Notes: generated by a model not told the origin, from the letters alone. DNA of 52,853 nucleotides from an uncultured Erysipelotrichaceae bacterium (GCA_900550005.1 URQL01000001.1:1-52853), one strand, 5' to 3'; shown: positions 1 through 9,296, numbered from the stretch's first letter. Made by a program: numbers and translations.

Positions 1-256
1 AAAAGCCTGTAAAATAAGGAAAGTTCAGGAAATCTCTCCACAAATTCCGATTTGTCTCTTTTTAAGAGATTATACATCAACAAATATTATTGTAAAGCAT
101 TAAACCACATTTTCTGCACTTTTCACTATTTCAAACGTAATATAAATTGATTCTTATAAATTATAACACATATTGAATATATTTTTCTCCTTACTATAGC
201 TCAATTATGCCATATTAAATTCATATATCCTTTATAATAGATGAAACTTGATTATA
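1..256. other. Window edge, no identifiable gene
   Basis: AT-rich stretch downstream of the GH42 stop codon. Plus-strand frame 1 is open from the window edge to a TAA near position 100 (about 33 codons). Its translation matches nothing I recognise, so it may be the tail of a gene outside the window or chance. No convincing terminator hairpin follows the GH42 gene. Confidence 0.4.
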
Positions 257-2254
257 TTATTTTTTATATTGAATAATCGCAATATCTTTGCTTGGTAATT
301 CAAAATTTTGAAGCATTTGATTTTTTAAAAGATGATAACCAGCTTGTTTTAAAGAAATAGATACAGACTCTTCTAAATGATTTAAAATGAAATAATATTC
401 ATAAACATCATTTTCTCTTTTCGTTACTTCAACACCTTGAGGAACATCTAAAAGGGGATGAATATTTAAATCATTACAAATCGTTTTTAAATACTCTTGA
501 TAGAAATCTTCATTACTACGTGTTGCAATATAATAAGCAGTTCCTTTTCCATATTGATTTTTTGTTAAGACTGGCATACCTTGGTAAAAATCATCTTGGT
601 AGACAGACAATGAAGTTGCTCCTTGAAGATGAAGCAAATCACAAGCAATATGACATGGATAAGTCTTATTATGATAAATAAAATGATTTTCTTTATCTTT
701 AGGTAAAGCATCAATTTCTTCTACCCAAATTCCTAATACATCACTCAATTTTCCAGGATATGCCCCTTGTACTAAATCATTTTCGTTAACATAACCACTA
801 AAATAAGTTATTATAAAGGTTCCACCATGTTGTGCAAAATCATTTATTTTTTGATCTACACCAGTTTTAACCATATAAAGCATTGGCGCAATCAGTAAAT
901 CATAATTTTCAAAATCATCTTGATCACTTATTAAATCAACAGGAATATTATTTGTATAGAAGAAACGGTAATATGCTTCCACTTCTTCTTTATAATTGAT
1001 TAAACAACTTGGTCCTGCACTTAAACTGGTCACCCACCAATTATCCCAATCAAAAATAATAGCGACTTTTGAATGGATACGTGTATTTAAAATGGATTTT
1101 TTTAAATCAATAAGTTCATTTCCTAATGCTTCCATTTCTCTAAAGACACGCGTATTTTCATGTCCCGCATGATCAATTAAAGCGCCATGATATTTTTCAC
1201 AAGCACCGATACTTCTTCGCATTTGAAAAAAGAGTACAGTATCGCTACCATGTCCTAGAGCTTGATAAGACCATAAACGCATCACTCCTGGTCTTTTTAA
1301 AGCACAATAGGGGTGCCAATTGCTCACACTAGGTGTTTGTTCCATTAACCAAAAAGGTTGTCCCTGTTTTAATCCACGCATCAAGTCATGATTAAAAGCA
1401 CTTTGATAAGGTAAAGCATCATAAGTAGGATAATTATCCCAAGAAATAAAATCTAGATAAGGTGCCCATTTTTGATAATCTAAATGCTTATATGCTCCCA
1501 TAAAGTTTGTCGTAATTGGAATATGAGGCGTGATTTGTTTGATCACTTCATATTCCTCTCTATAGCAAGTCAATAGATTATCACTATTAAAGCGACGATA
1601 ATCTAATGAAATTCCTTGAAAATTTGTACTTACTTCTTCACGCATGAATTCTTCTGAACGAAAATCAGGTAAAACAATATCTTCAAAATCATAAAATGTA
1701 TGTGACCAGAAAGAAGTATTCCAAGCAATATTTACATTTTCAATAGTTTGATATTTCTTTTTTAACCAAAGTCTAAACTGATCTTGACAAAGATCACAAT
1801 GGCATTCTCCCCCATATTCATTCGATATATGCCAAGCAATGATATTTTTAACGTCTTTATAGCGTAAGGCGATCCTTCTAGCAAGTTCTTTGGAATAATA
1901 GCGATAAGTTGGACTACTTGGACAAGAATTGTGACGCCCACCAAACTTACGTTTTATTCCATACGCATCTACGCGTAAAATATCCGGATGCTTTCTTGCC
2001 ATCCATGCTGGATGAGCTGAAGTCGAAGTCGCTAAAATAATATTAAGGTTATTTTTTACACACAAATCAATAATTTGATCAAGTTTACTAAAATCATACG
2101 TATCTTCATCTTTTTGCAACATCGCCCAATTGAAAACATTCACTGTGACCGTATCGACATGGGCTAATTTAAATAAACGCATATCTTCTTGCCAAGTTTC
2201 TTCATCCCATTGTTCAGGGTTATAATCCCCACCAAATAAAATCTTATTCATCAT
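257..2254 (-). CDS. GH42 beta-galactosidase
   Basis: Intracellular glycoside hydrolase of family 42, which releases terminal beta-galactose from short galactosides. The 665-residue length is normal for the family. It opens with the typical FGGDYNPEQW start of the TIM barrel. The acid/base Glu sits in WHISNEYGG, the nucleophile Glu in FWLMEQTPS, and the Cys residues of RHNSCPSSP and GECHCDLC match the family's metal-binding cluster. A trimerisation-like domain and beta-rich C-terminus follow. There is no signal peptide. The start codon overlaps the TGA of the upstream GH5 gene (ATGA), and AAAAGGAGAAA lies just before it, so translation is probably coupled to GH5. Galactosidase specificity is inferred from the family; galactoside linkage cannot be read from sequence. 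Confidence 0.93.
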   Translation of the reverse strand: MMNKILFGGDYNPEQWDEETWQEDMRLFKLAHVDTVTVNVFNWAMLQKDEDTYDFSKLDQIIDLCVKNNLNIILATSTSAHPAWMARKHPDILRVDAYGIKRKFGGRHNSCPSSPTYRYYSKELARRIALRYKDVKNIIAWHISNEYGGECHCDLCQDQFRLWLKKKYQTIENVNIAWNTSFWSHTFYDFEDIVLPDFRSEEFMREEVSTNFQGISLDYRRFNSDNLLTCYREEYEVIKQITPHIPITTNFMGAYKHLDYQKWAPYLDFISWDNYPTYDALPYQSAFNHDLMRGLKQGQPFWLMEQTPSVSNWHPYCALKRPGVMRLWSYQALGHGSDTVLFFQMRRSIGACEKYHGALIDHAGHENTRVFREMEALGNELIDLKKSILNTRIHSKVAIIFDWDNWWVTSLSAGPSCLINYKEEVEAYYRFFYTNNIPVDLISDQDDFENYDLLIAPMLYMVKTGVDQKINDFAQHGGTFIITYFSGYVNENDLVQGAYPGKLSDVLGIWVEEIDALPKDKENHFIYHNKTYPCHIACDLLHLQGATSLSVYQDDFYQGMPVLTKNQYGKGTAYYIATRSNEDFYQEYLKTICNDLNIHPLLDVPQGVEVTKRENDVYEYYFILNHLEESVSISLKQAGYHLLKNQMLQNFELPSKDIAIIQYKK

Positions 2255-3282
2255 TTTCTCCTTTTAAATAATCCTATTTTTTTAGATACCATCTTTCCGT
2301 TTTTATCATAGATACCAAAATGAAGTCCTTTATAATTCCATAAAGCATGTCCGATAAGATATTCATCCATTATTTTCTTGCAATCTCCCATCCATCGAAT
2401 CGCATCATCATCTTCAACTTGATCAATAATGCCCTATTCTCCACAATAAAGTTGTTTCCCACTGTATTTAATAAAATCAATGGCTCCTTTAAAATAATTT
2501 TTTAGTTGTTCATAATTATTATCTAATTGAATATAACTGTACTTATCGCTCTACTCAGGATAGTTTTGAATATGGTTTAATATACCTGCCATATTTCCCG
2601 GGTAATGGACAGGTTTACCATATGTAGCCATTTCTTCACTAAACGATGCATTTTGATGTGTAAAGGCAATTGGTTCATAAAAATGTAAATTATAAAAAAC
2701 ATAAGGATCTTCTACTAAGTCCAATTCTTTTAAAGTAAACACACTATTTTGTAAATTACTTCCTACTAACAAATAACGTTCTTGATCGATTTTGCGAATT
2801 TCTTGAATCGTTTCTTTATAAAGTTGATTCCATAAATAACCTGTTGAATCAACGATTTCATTAAATAATTCAAGCATAATTTGTGGCTCTTTCACTTCTT
2901 TAAAATGTTTTGTTAAAGAAACCCAAATGGCAATAAAACGTTGTTTTGCTTCTTCATCTTGCAACAAAATTAAAACTGAGTTTCCTTCTTTACATTCATT
3001 GCCATAAGCTTCATGTAAATCGAAAATTAAATTTAGATGGTATTTTTTTGCGTATTCGACACTTTTTTCTAGATAAGGGTAGGCTTCTTTATTTTCTAAT
3101 AAAGTATAATCAATCGGTATACGTACATGGTCAAATCCAACTTTAGCGATCCAAGCAAAATCTTTTTCTTGTATGTAATGTTTGATCCAATGTCTTCTTT
3201 CTTGATCATTACTTACATAATAATTAAATTGAGATAACCACCCACCAAAGTTAATTCCATTTTTATATTCATCATACAACAT
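2251..3282 (-). pseudogene. GH5 (cellulase-superfamily) glycosidase, interrupted by two in-frame TAG codons
   Basis: The reading frame is open over 343 codons except for TAG at 2551-2553 (codon 244) and TAG at 2434-2436 (codon 283). The first 243 residues hold the GH5 barrel start (NGINFGGWLSQF), DHVRIPIDY and the acid/base Glu in LELFNEIVD. Readable sequence resumes after each stop, with the nucleophile motif QLYCGE directly before the second TAG and HALWNYKGLHFG near the end. The truncated product would lack the nucleophile and could not be active. The gene ends in TGA overlapping the GH42 start, so readthrough would also restore coupling. Both stops are one substitution from TGG or TAT/TAC. 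Either a genuine pseudogene or sequence error; the rest of the frame is well preserved, so damage is recent. Confidence 0.85.
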
Positions 3283-3304
3283 CTCTCAATCACCTCTTGA
3301 CTTC

Positions 3305-3310
3305 ATTATA
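3305..3310 (-). promoter_or_regulatory. Possible -10 box for GH5-GH42
   Basis: TATAAT lies 22 bp upstream of the GH5 start codon, followed by AGAGGTGA as ribosome binding site. No good -35 at 17 bp is visible (TTGATT lies at only 14 bp), so the promoter is tentative. Confidence 0.35.
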
Positions 3311-3345
3311 ACCCCTTTCACTAAAATCAACTCGTCATTTTTTGA

Positions 3346-3369
3346 AGAAAAAAACTAGGTTTCCCTAGT
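3346..3369 (-). terminator. Terminator of the GH13 gene
   Basis: A 6-bp stem ACTAGG/CCTAGT with a 4-base loop is followed on the minus strand by a run of T. The GH13 stop codon TAG lies inside the stem, separating this gene from GH5-GH42. Confidence 0.7.
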
Positions 3370-5002
3370 CTTTGATCATTACAAATTGGAATGGTTGTAG
3401 AATTCCATCAGTGTAATCTTCATAGTTATTTAATAATACATTTCCTGTTACTTTTTCAATAGATTGTGGATCATGTGAGAAATTGCAAAGACAAGTAATC
3501 GTTTCACCGTTGTAAATACGTTTATAAGCAATCACATCATCTTGATAATTTTCTAATCCTTCAAAATCTCCATAAACTAAAGTATCTTCTTGCTTTCTAA
3601 CAGTAATCATACGTTTATAAAAAGAATAAACGGATTTTGGATCATGGATTTGATTTTCAACATTAAATTGATCTTGATTTCCTGCCATTAAAATCCAAGG
3701 TTTAGTATCACTAAATCCAGCATACTCACTGTTATCCCATTGCATTGGTGTACGGGTATTATCACGACTACGTAAATTTAAGAAATGTAAAGCTTCTTCT
3801 TTCGTATAGCCTTCTTCAATAGCACGTTCATATTGTCCTCGACTACCAATATCATCAAATTGTTCAATACTTGTACGTTTAAAGTTTTCCATACCAATTT
3901 CTTCACCTTGATAGATGAATGGTGTTCCTCTTAAATTAAAGAACATTCCTGCAATCATAGTTTTAGAATAATAATTACGATCAGCTGGATCTAAAATCAA
4001 TTTATCAATGGAACGTGGTTGATCATGATTTTCTAAGAAACTAGCGATCCATCCTAATTTTTGCACTTCTTTTTGGCTTGTGAAAACTAAATCACGGTAT
4101 TGTTTAACAGTCCAATCATTACGTTTAAACCATTCTTCGTCTTCACTAATATCAAAATTTGAATAGTTAAAATCAAACATCATTGAAAAGCATCCTTGTT
4201 CACCAATAAAGATACCTAAATCTTTGTATTGTACCCCTACAGCTTCGGCAACAGTCATACAGTTATGTTTTGCAAATGTTTCTGCTTTTAACTCTTTAAA
4301 GAATTCTTCAATCCCTGGTTGATTTCTTGCATAAGCAAAACATGAACTTAGTCCATCTTGTCCATCGACAAGTCCATTTTGATAACGTTGATCTTTTTTA
4401 ATGAAGTTAATGGCATCGACTCTAAATCCAGCGATTCCTTTATCTAACCACCAGTTGATCATTTTATAGATTTCTTGTCTTAACTCAGGATTTTCCCAAT
4501 TTAAATCAGGTTGTTTTTTAGAAAAAGCATGGAAATAATATTCATCTCTTCCTGGCACTTTTTCCCATACAGAACCACCAAAAACAGAACGCCAATTTGT
4601 TGGTTCTTTTCCATTTACAGGTTCTTTAAAAATATAATAATCATGGTATTTACTTGTTGGATCTGCTAGAGCTTGTTTAAACCAAGCATGTTCATCTGAA
4701 CTATGGTTCACAACTAAATCCATGATAATTTTAATTCCTTTTTCTTTTGCCTTAGCGATTAATTCATCTACATCAGCCATTGTCCCAAATTCTGGATTAA
4801 TATCATAATAATCTGAGATATCATAACCGTTATCATCCATTGGTGACTTATAAATTGGACATAGCCATAATAATGTGACTCCTAAATCTTCAAAGTAATC
4901 TAATTTTTCAATAATTCCTCGAATATCTCCAATTCCATCGTGGTTACTATCTTTAAAACTCTTTGGATAAATTTGATAAGCTATTTCTTTTTTCCACCAC
5001 AT
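3365..5002 (-). CDS. GH13 alpha-glucosidase (oligo-1,6-glucosidase type)
   Basis: Cytoplasmic exo-acting alpha-glucosidase that cleaves short malto- or isomalto-oligosaccharides. The 545-residue length fits the MalL/DexB group (GH13 subfamily 31). Visible GH13 regions in order: start MWWKKEIAYQIYPKSF, DLVVNHSSDEHAWF, the nucleophile Asp in GFRVDAINFI (near residue 200), the acid Glu in TVAEAVGV, and the transition-state Asp in FLENHDQPRS, then a C-terminal beta domain. The residue after the nucleophile is Ala where strict 1,6-specific enzymes carry Val, so linkage preference is open. No signal peptide. A strong GGGAGG lies 8 bases before the ATG. It is monocistronic, judging by its own terminator, and lies beside other glycosidases. 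Confidence 0.92.
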   Translation of the reverse strand: MWWKKEIAYQIYPKSFKDSNHDGIGDIRGIIEKLDYFEDLGVTLLWLCPIYKSPMDDNGYDISDYYDINPEFGTMADVDELIAKAKEKGIKIIMDLVVNHSSDEHAWFKQALADPTSKYHDYYIFKEPVNGKEPTNWRSVFGGSVWEKVPGRDEYYFHAFSKKQPDLNWENPELRQEIYKMINWWLDKGIAGFRVDAINFIKKDQRYQNGLVDGQDGLSSCFAYARNQPGIEEFFKELKAETFAKHNCMTVAEAVGVQYKDLGIFIGEQGCFSMMFDFNYSNFDISEDEEWFKRNDWTVKQYRDLVFTSQKEVQKLGWIASFLENHDQPRSIDKLILDPADRNYYSKTMIAGMFFNLRGTPFIYQGEEIGMENFKRTSIEQFDDIGSRGQYERAIEEGYTKEEALHFLNLRSRDNTRTPMQWDNSEYAGFSDTKPWILMAGNQDQFNVENQIHDPKSVYSFYKRMITVRKQEDTLVYGDFEGLENYQDDVIAYKRIYNGETITCLCNFSHDPQSIEKVTGNVLLNNYEDYTDGILQPFQFVMIKD

Positions 5003-5028
5003 AAAAAAAATCCTCCCTTACTAAAATC

Positions 5029-5034
5029 ATTATA
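5029..5034 (-). promoter_or_regulatory. -10 box of the GH13 gene
   Basis: TATAAT about 27 bases upstream of the ATG and followed by GTAAGGGAGG. The -35 region is poor, so activator dependence is possible. Confidence 0.45.
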
Positions 5035-5077
5035 CACTTATTTTTAAGCAAAGAAGAAACTTTTTCAAATTATTAAA

Positions 5078-5442
5078 TTATAAATTTTTAGCATACATTT
5101 GTGCTAACAAACCTCTATGTATTCTGCGAACCTTATTGTAATTTTCTTTAACTGGCTCTTCATTGTCTAAGAAACTTGTTCCACTTGTATAACTTTCCTC
5201 AGTTAGAATATGAGTCCTACATTTTGAACTTTATATTGCATCATTTCAATGAATCTACTATGCAAAATCTCAACAAAGGATTGATTTACACTCTTACTCA
5301 TAGAGGATCTTTGTTTCCATTCTTTATTGTTTCCAATCACGATCGTATTGAAATGATTAGTAAGAGCATAGTCTATAAGATATTTACTTGCTTTATGCAT
5401 ATAATCATCTATCTTATAATAAAACTTATTTTTAAAAGAGGA
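5078..5442 (-). pseudogene. IS200/IS605-family TnpB, C-terminal remnant
   Basis: Minus-strand reading gives the TnpB C-terminal half: DDYMHKASKYLIDYAL, TIVIGNNKEWKQ, and, after a frameshift near 5200, TEESYTSGTSFLDNEEP and RRIHRGL, ending in TAA at 5078. HKAS, IGxNxxWKQ, ESYTS and the RIHRG motif are hallmarks of TnpB proteins. The N-terminal half is missing, the frame is blocked by TAG at 5443-5445, and the zinc-ribbon region is gone. No TnpA, transposon ends or omega-RNA-like flank could be recognised. A dead relic, not a functional RNA-guided nuclease. Confidence 0.85.
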
Positions 5443-5449
5443 CTATCGA

Positions 5450-5478
5450 TTTCCAAAATTAATAAATCATGGTATAAT
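5450..5478 (+). promoter_or_regulatory. Promoter of the PHP gene
   Basis: TTTCCA, a 17-bp spacer and TATAAT, 27 bases before the ATG; GAAGGTGG is the ribosome binding site. It partly overlaps the 5' edge of the TnpB relic. Confidence 0.6.
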
Positions 5479-5504
5479 GCAAAAAAAGATACGAAGGTGG
5501 AAAA

Positions 5505-6293
5505 ATGATTGATGGACATACCCATTTAGAATATGGTCCTCTAACAAAAGACTATGTTTTAAAATTTGTTGAAGAGGCGAAAATAAAAGGAATTAAAACT
5601 TTACATATACTAGATCACACGCATCGCTTTATTGAATTTGAACCTATGTATGAAGATCTAAAAAAGATACCTGAACAAAAAGCTTGGTTAGATAATAAAG
5701 AAAAGAAATTTAGAGATCATTTAGATGACTTTATTAACTTAATGCAAGAAATAAAAAAAGAAGATTTACCAATAGAAATCAAATATGGCTTAGAAGTTTG
5801 TTATACTAAAGAAAGTGAAGCATTTTTAAGAGATATCCTATCTAAATATCCATTTGATTTCTTAATTGGTTCTATTCATTCGATTGATGGTATTTTATAT
5901 GATATGCCTTTTTCTAAAGAACTTTTATTTGATCAAATTCCAATCGATACAATTTATAAACGTTACTATGAATTACAATTTGATTTGATTAAATCCGACT
6001 TATTTACGCAAATTGGTCACCCTGATCAAATCAAATTACAAAAACTCTACCCAAGTTATGATCTTACTCCAACTTATACGACTTTAGCGAATTTATTAAA
6101 TGAGCATCATATGTTATGTGAAAATAATACCGGTATCCATTATCGTTATCATCATCCTGATATCGGTTTATCAAATCCTTTCTTACAAGTAATGAAAGAT
6201 CATCATGTTTCAATGATCACTTCAAGTGATGCTCATCATCCTGAGGATGTCGGTTGTGAAATTAATTTAATCTGTGAAAAAACAATGCGTTAA
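5505..6293 (+). CDS. PHP-domain histidinol-phosphatase-like phosphoesterase
   Basis: Member of the PHP metallophosphoesterase family, closest by pattern to HisJ/HisK-type histidinol phosphatases (262 residues, usual length). Metal ligands are spread as expected: MIDGHTHLEY at the N-terminus, ILDHTH, a Glu in YGLEVCY, GSIHSID, GHPD and a C-terminal SSDAHHPEDVG. No other histidine biosynthesis gene lies nearby, so substrate is uncertain; a general phosphoesterase role is possible. Single gene with its own promoter and followed by two plus-strand terminators. Confidence 0.82.
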   Translation: MIDGHTHLEYGPLTKDYVLKFVEEAKIKGIKTLHILDHTHRFIEFEPMYEDLKKIPEQKAWLDNKEKKFRDHLDDFINLMQEIKKEDLPIEIKYGLEVCYTKESEAFLRDILSKYPFDFLIGSIHSIDGILYDMPFSKELLFDQIPIDTIYKRYYELQFDLIKSDLFTQIGHPDQIKLQKLYPSYDLTPTYTTLANLLNEHHMLCENNTGIHYRYHHPDIGLSNPFLQVMKDHHVSMITSSDAHHPEDVGCEINLICEKTMR

Positions 6294-6308
6294 CTCGCAT
6301 TGTTTTTT
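6277..6308 (+). terminator. Terminator of the PHP gene
   Basis: 9-bp perfect stem AACAATGCG/CGCATTGTT with a 6-base loop and a run of T; it begins inside the last codons of the gene. Confidence 0.85.
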
Positions 6309-6329
6309 GTTTAGATTCAAATGAAGTCG

Positions 6330-6355
6330 ACCGTATTTGAATACGGTTGTTTTTT
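6330..6355 (+). terminator. Second plus-strand terminator
   Basis: 7-bp stem ACCGTAT/ATACGGT with a 4-base loop, followed by TGTTTTTT. A back-up terminator that insulates the convergent pilus operon. Confidence 0.6.
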
Positions 6356-6361
6356 CATCCC

Positions 6362-6383
6362 AAAAAAGACCACAATGTGATCT
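6362..6383 (-). terminator. Terminator of the sortase-pilus operon
   Basis: Minus-strand stem AGATCAC/GTGGTCT (7 bp with one G-U pair) followed by six T, directly after the stop codon of the last pilus gene. Confidence 0.7.
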
Positions 6384-6384
6384 C

Positions 6385-7029
6385 TTAATCCTTTTTTTTA
6401 TGGTGAAAACAAATAATGCATATTAAACTAATCACAAAAAGTCCCATCCATAATCCATAATTTAAATAATCTCCTGTATCTACTTTATTTGTATCTTTTT
6501 CATACAGTAATGCAAACGAACTATCTTCTTTCTTTTTGAATTTAGGTTCACAAATAATTGAATGAGTTTGGTAATTATCACTTAATAAAGGTATGCTTAT
6601 AATAAAAGGATCCATATAATAATCTAATTGATTATTATATTCATAAATAAGATACATTCCATCATCTAATCCTTCAAATTCTACTATTCCTTCTTGATTA
6701 GTGGTTGAAACTTGATCATAAGAAATACCATTTTTATCAATATAATTTACCAATCTTTTCGCAAGAGAATTGTAGTCTGATGATGTCATACTATTTTGTA
6801 ATATAATCTGTGACTTAAATGAATCAATTACTTCATAAGTCATCCCATTAAAATCTGCTATTTTAACTAATTTTAAATCATCACCCGCTATAAAAATATT
6901 TTCATTTTGTTCATTTGTATAATGAGCTTTTACTGTAATACTATTTTCTTGTTCTAAAGCTATAACTTTATAAGGAAAGCAAAGGAAAAGAACTAAAATT
7001 AAGATTAATTTTTTATATAACTTATTCAT
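6385..7029 (-). CDS. Minor pilus subunit / anchored pilin-like protein
   Basis: 214-residue surface protein: signal peptide (residues 1-25, KKLILILVLFLCFPYKVIA), an extracellular beta-rich pilin-like region, and a C-terminal sorting-like tail of motif, hydrophobic helix and KKKD. The motif is VDTGD instead of LPxTG, similar in position to the xxTGD variants of Firmicute pilus subunits, so it may be used by the adjacent sortase or be a plain membrane anchor. A stretch such as EGIVEFEGLDDGMYLIYEY resembles the end of a Cna-B/SpaA fold. It is the last gene of the operon; its ATG overlaps the sortase stop. It is likely the basal or anchoring subunit of the pilus (inference). Confidence 0.72.
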   Translation of the reverse strand: MNKLYKKLILILVLFLCFPYKVIALEQENSITVKAHYTNEQNENIFIAGDDLKLVKIADFNGMTYEVIDSFKSQIILQNSMTSSDYNSLAKRLVNYIDKNGISYDQVSTTNQEGIVEFEGLDDGMYLIYEYNNQLDYYMDPFIISIPLLSDNYQTHSIICEPKFKKKEDSSFALLYEKDTNKVDTGDYLNYGLWMGLFVISLICIICFHHKKKD

Positions 7030-7853
7030 TTCCTTTCCCCCTTTTTTAATTTTAAAATTCCAATTAACACAATCAAGAAAGCAATTAACGCAATCTTCAC
7101 TTCAAATGGTAAATCTAATTTTGTTTTTACTTCATTTGGTGCTTCTTTTATCGCTTCACTATAATCAATTCGTTTACCTCGAACTAATAAACGATGCGTA
7201 TTTACTGAATAAGGAGTACATGTTACCAAAGTAACATAATCCTCTCCTTCTACAATTTGGATATCATCCATTTCATTTGGTAAAACCGTCTTGATTTGAT
7301 CTACCTGATAAGCTAAAATTTCATTTAGAACAGTAATGTAAAATATATCTCCTTTTGTCATTTGATCTAAATCAGTAAATAATTTAGAACTTGGTAAACC
7401 TCGGTGACCTGAAAGTACACAATGTGTACTTTCACCACCAATTGGTAAGGATGATCCTTCTAAGTGACCTACCCCTTTTTGTAAAACACCATTATCCGTA
7501 CCATGATAAATCCCTAATTTAATATCTAACTTTGGTATTTGGATATACCCCATCATTCCTGATGACATAAATGAAAGTTGTTGTAAATAAGTGTTATTTT
7601 CTTGTCCTTCATTACTAAAAGGATCAAAGACTTGTGATGAACCAACTAAAGATTGGTTGTACTGTCTTGCTTTTTCTAATAAATCCTTTTTTGTTTGTTC
7701 ATCAATCCCTTTAACTTCTTCATCATAAGATTGCACTGCACTTGATGTATGAAGTTTTCCTACATAATCACTAATACTCGGATAAAGCAACACACCTAAG
7801 AAAAATAACAACATCAACCCTCTTACAAAGTTAAATACTTTTTGTCGTTTCAT
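7026..7853 (-). CDS. Class C (pilin-polymerising) sortase
   Basis: Membrane transpeptidase that joins pilin monomers by isopeptide bonds. 275 residues: N-terminal membrane anchor (about 10-30), the lid motif DPF near residue 76, catalytic His in LSGHRGLPSS (near 149), catalytic Cys in LVTCTPYS (near 210) and Arg in HRLLVRGKR, then a C-terminal membrane helix (about 248-268) and a KKGERK tail. Lid and C-terminal helix are diagnostic of class C. It lies 6 bases downstream of the major pilin and overlaps the following minor pilin start, so all are co-transcribed. Confidence 0.95.
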   Translation of the reverse strand: MKRQKVFNFVRGLMLLFFLGVLLYPSISDYVGKLHTSSAVQSYDEEVKGIDEQTKKDLLEKARQYNQSLVGSSQVFDPFSNEGQENNTYLQQLSFMSSGMMGYIQIPKLDIKLGIYHGTDNGVLQKGVGHLEGSSLPIGGESTHCVLSGHRGLPSSKLFTDLDQMTKGDIFYITVLNEILAYQVDQIKTVLPNEMDDIQIVEGEDYVTLVTCTPYSVNTHRLLVRGKRIDYSEAIKEAPNEVKTKLDLPFEVKIALIAFLIVLIGILKLKKGERK

Positions 7854-7859
7854 TGTTAT

Positions 7860-9296
7860 CTATTTAGCTTTTTTCTTTTTACTATCAAAAACATAACTTG
7901 ATAATACAATAAATAATCCAGCAGCACCTACTACTGTAAAAATAACAGTACCCATACCACCTGTTTCTGGTAACCATGATTCTGTGCTATTTTCTACTTT
8001 AACAGTTTCTGTTACAGATACGGCGGTATCTGTTGTAATTTGAACTGATTGAGGAGCTTTTAATTTAGCGTATCCATCTGGTGCTTTTGTTTCATCAATA
8101 ACATAAGTATCAGCGTCTAATCCTTTAATAGTAATTTTACCACCAACTGGTGAAACGACTGTAATTGTTGTTGTTTGATCATCAGCAGTTGCAACACGAT
8201 AAGTACCACTACCTTCATCAACAAATTTAACTAAATTAGCATCTTGTTTTTCTGTTCTATAAATACTAAATTCAGCCCCTGCTAGTCCTGTTTCAGTGTC
8301 TTTAATAACCTTATTAATAACCAATTTATGTGTAACAACAGTTGCACTATCAGGTGTTCCCTTAGTTAGGTTATCAGGATTATTACCATATTCAACATTA
8401 GCAGTATTGGTTGTTTGATCTACATTCACTGCATTTTTATTAATTGTTGCAGTATATGTAAAAATCATTTCTTTATCAGCATCTGCTTTGTGATTAGTAT
8501 AAAAATCTTTGAATTGAACTTTAAAACTATTATTTGAAGTATCTTCAGTTAGAGTATATTCACTACCATTAACTTCTGTACCATCAATAGTAACTTTAAA
8601 ACTGTCTTTATTAAAAGTTAAACCTGAAGTCATTGTATCAGTGAAATTAAAATAATATTCTGTATATCCTGTCATGTTTGGAACCATTGAAGTAACTTTA
8701 AAGTTTACTGTATCACCAACTTGGGCTGAATCCCATTCATTATTATTAACAGTTTTTACTACATCAGGTGTTTTTCCTTTTAAATAAACATCTATTTTAT
8801 CACTATGCAAAGTTGTAAACATAGGTGAATAAGTATTAGAAGCATCAGTTGGAATTACTGCATAATATCCATATCCTAATCCACTAGCTTCTAATGTCTT
8901 ATTTTCAGATAAATTTGTACCATTCAAAGTTGTAGAAGTAATTCCTGTAGGATTTGTAGTGATGTAGTTTTTTAAATTTGTTTGAAATTCTCCTTTAGAT
9001 ACATTATTTTTTAAATAATTATATGCTTTTTCATCTGTTGTATCTCCAACACTCCCTGATAATAATGTATCATTAAAAAAATTTGTAAATTGACTATTGA
9101 TTGTATAGTTTACATTATCACCAGATACTGTAGCATCCATGATTTTATAAATATCAAATGTAACACCTGATACATTCAATTTTCCTGTATGTAAAGTAAT
9201 TGTTCCCGTTGATGTTGCTGCAAAAATTGGTGCATTCATAGTGAAAGCCATCACCAATGCAACAATCACTGCTAATATTTTTTTAATTATTTTCAT
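7860..9296 (-). CDS. Major pilin, SpaA-type isopeptide-forming backbone subunit
   Basis: 478-residue sortase substrate. Signal peptide about 1-27 ending in IFAA; N-terminal and middle beta domains; a stretch DVVKTVNNNEWDSAQVGD near residue 190 where the linking pilin-motif Lys is expected; a Cna-B/SpaA domain starting at HKLVINKVIKD (about 327); the E-box YVIDETKAPDGY (about 397); sorting signal LPETGG (about 441), hydrophobic helix and KKKKAK tail. This is the standard backbone architecture. The start overlaps the end of the adhesin gene by 14 bases. The specific Lys used for polymerisation and the internal isopeptide pairs are inferred from family rules. Confidence 0.92.
   Translation of the reverse strand: MKIIKKILAVIVALVMAFTMNAPIFAATSTGTITLHTGKLNVSGVTFDIYKIMDATVSGDNVNYTINSQFTNFFNDTLLSGSVGDTTDEKAYNYLKNNVSKGEFQTNLKNYITTNPTGITSTTLNGTNLSENKTLEASGLGYGYYAVIPTDASNTYSPMFTTLHSDKIDVYLKGKTPDVVKTVNNNEWDSAQVGDTVNFKVTSMVPNMTGYTEYYFNFTDTMTSGLTFNKDSFKVTIDGTEVNGSEYTLTEDTSNNSFKVQFKDFYTNHKADADKEMIFTYTATINKNAVNVDQTTNTANVEYGNNPDNLTKGTPDSATVVTHKLVINKVIKDTETGLAGAEFSIYRTEKQDANLVKFVDEGSGTYRVATADDQTTTITVVSPVGGKITIKGLDADTYVIDETKAPDGYAKLKAPQSVQITTDTAVSVTETVKVENSTESWLPETGGMGTVIFTVVGAAGLFIVLSSYVFDSKKKKAK

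Noticed and set aside
5176..5508. Plus-strand open frame of about 110 codons ahead of the PHP gene
   Set aside because: It is antisense to the recognisable TnpB remnant, has no ribosome binding site and contains the PHP promoter within it.
6277..6383. Three consecutive hairpins considered as a small RNA or repeat cluster
   Set aside because: Each is followed by a T run in the sense of a flanking gene end, so terminators explain them.
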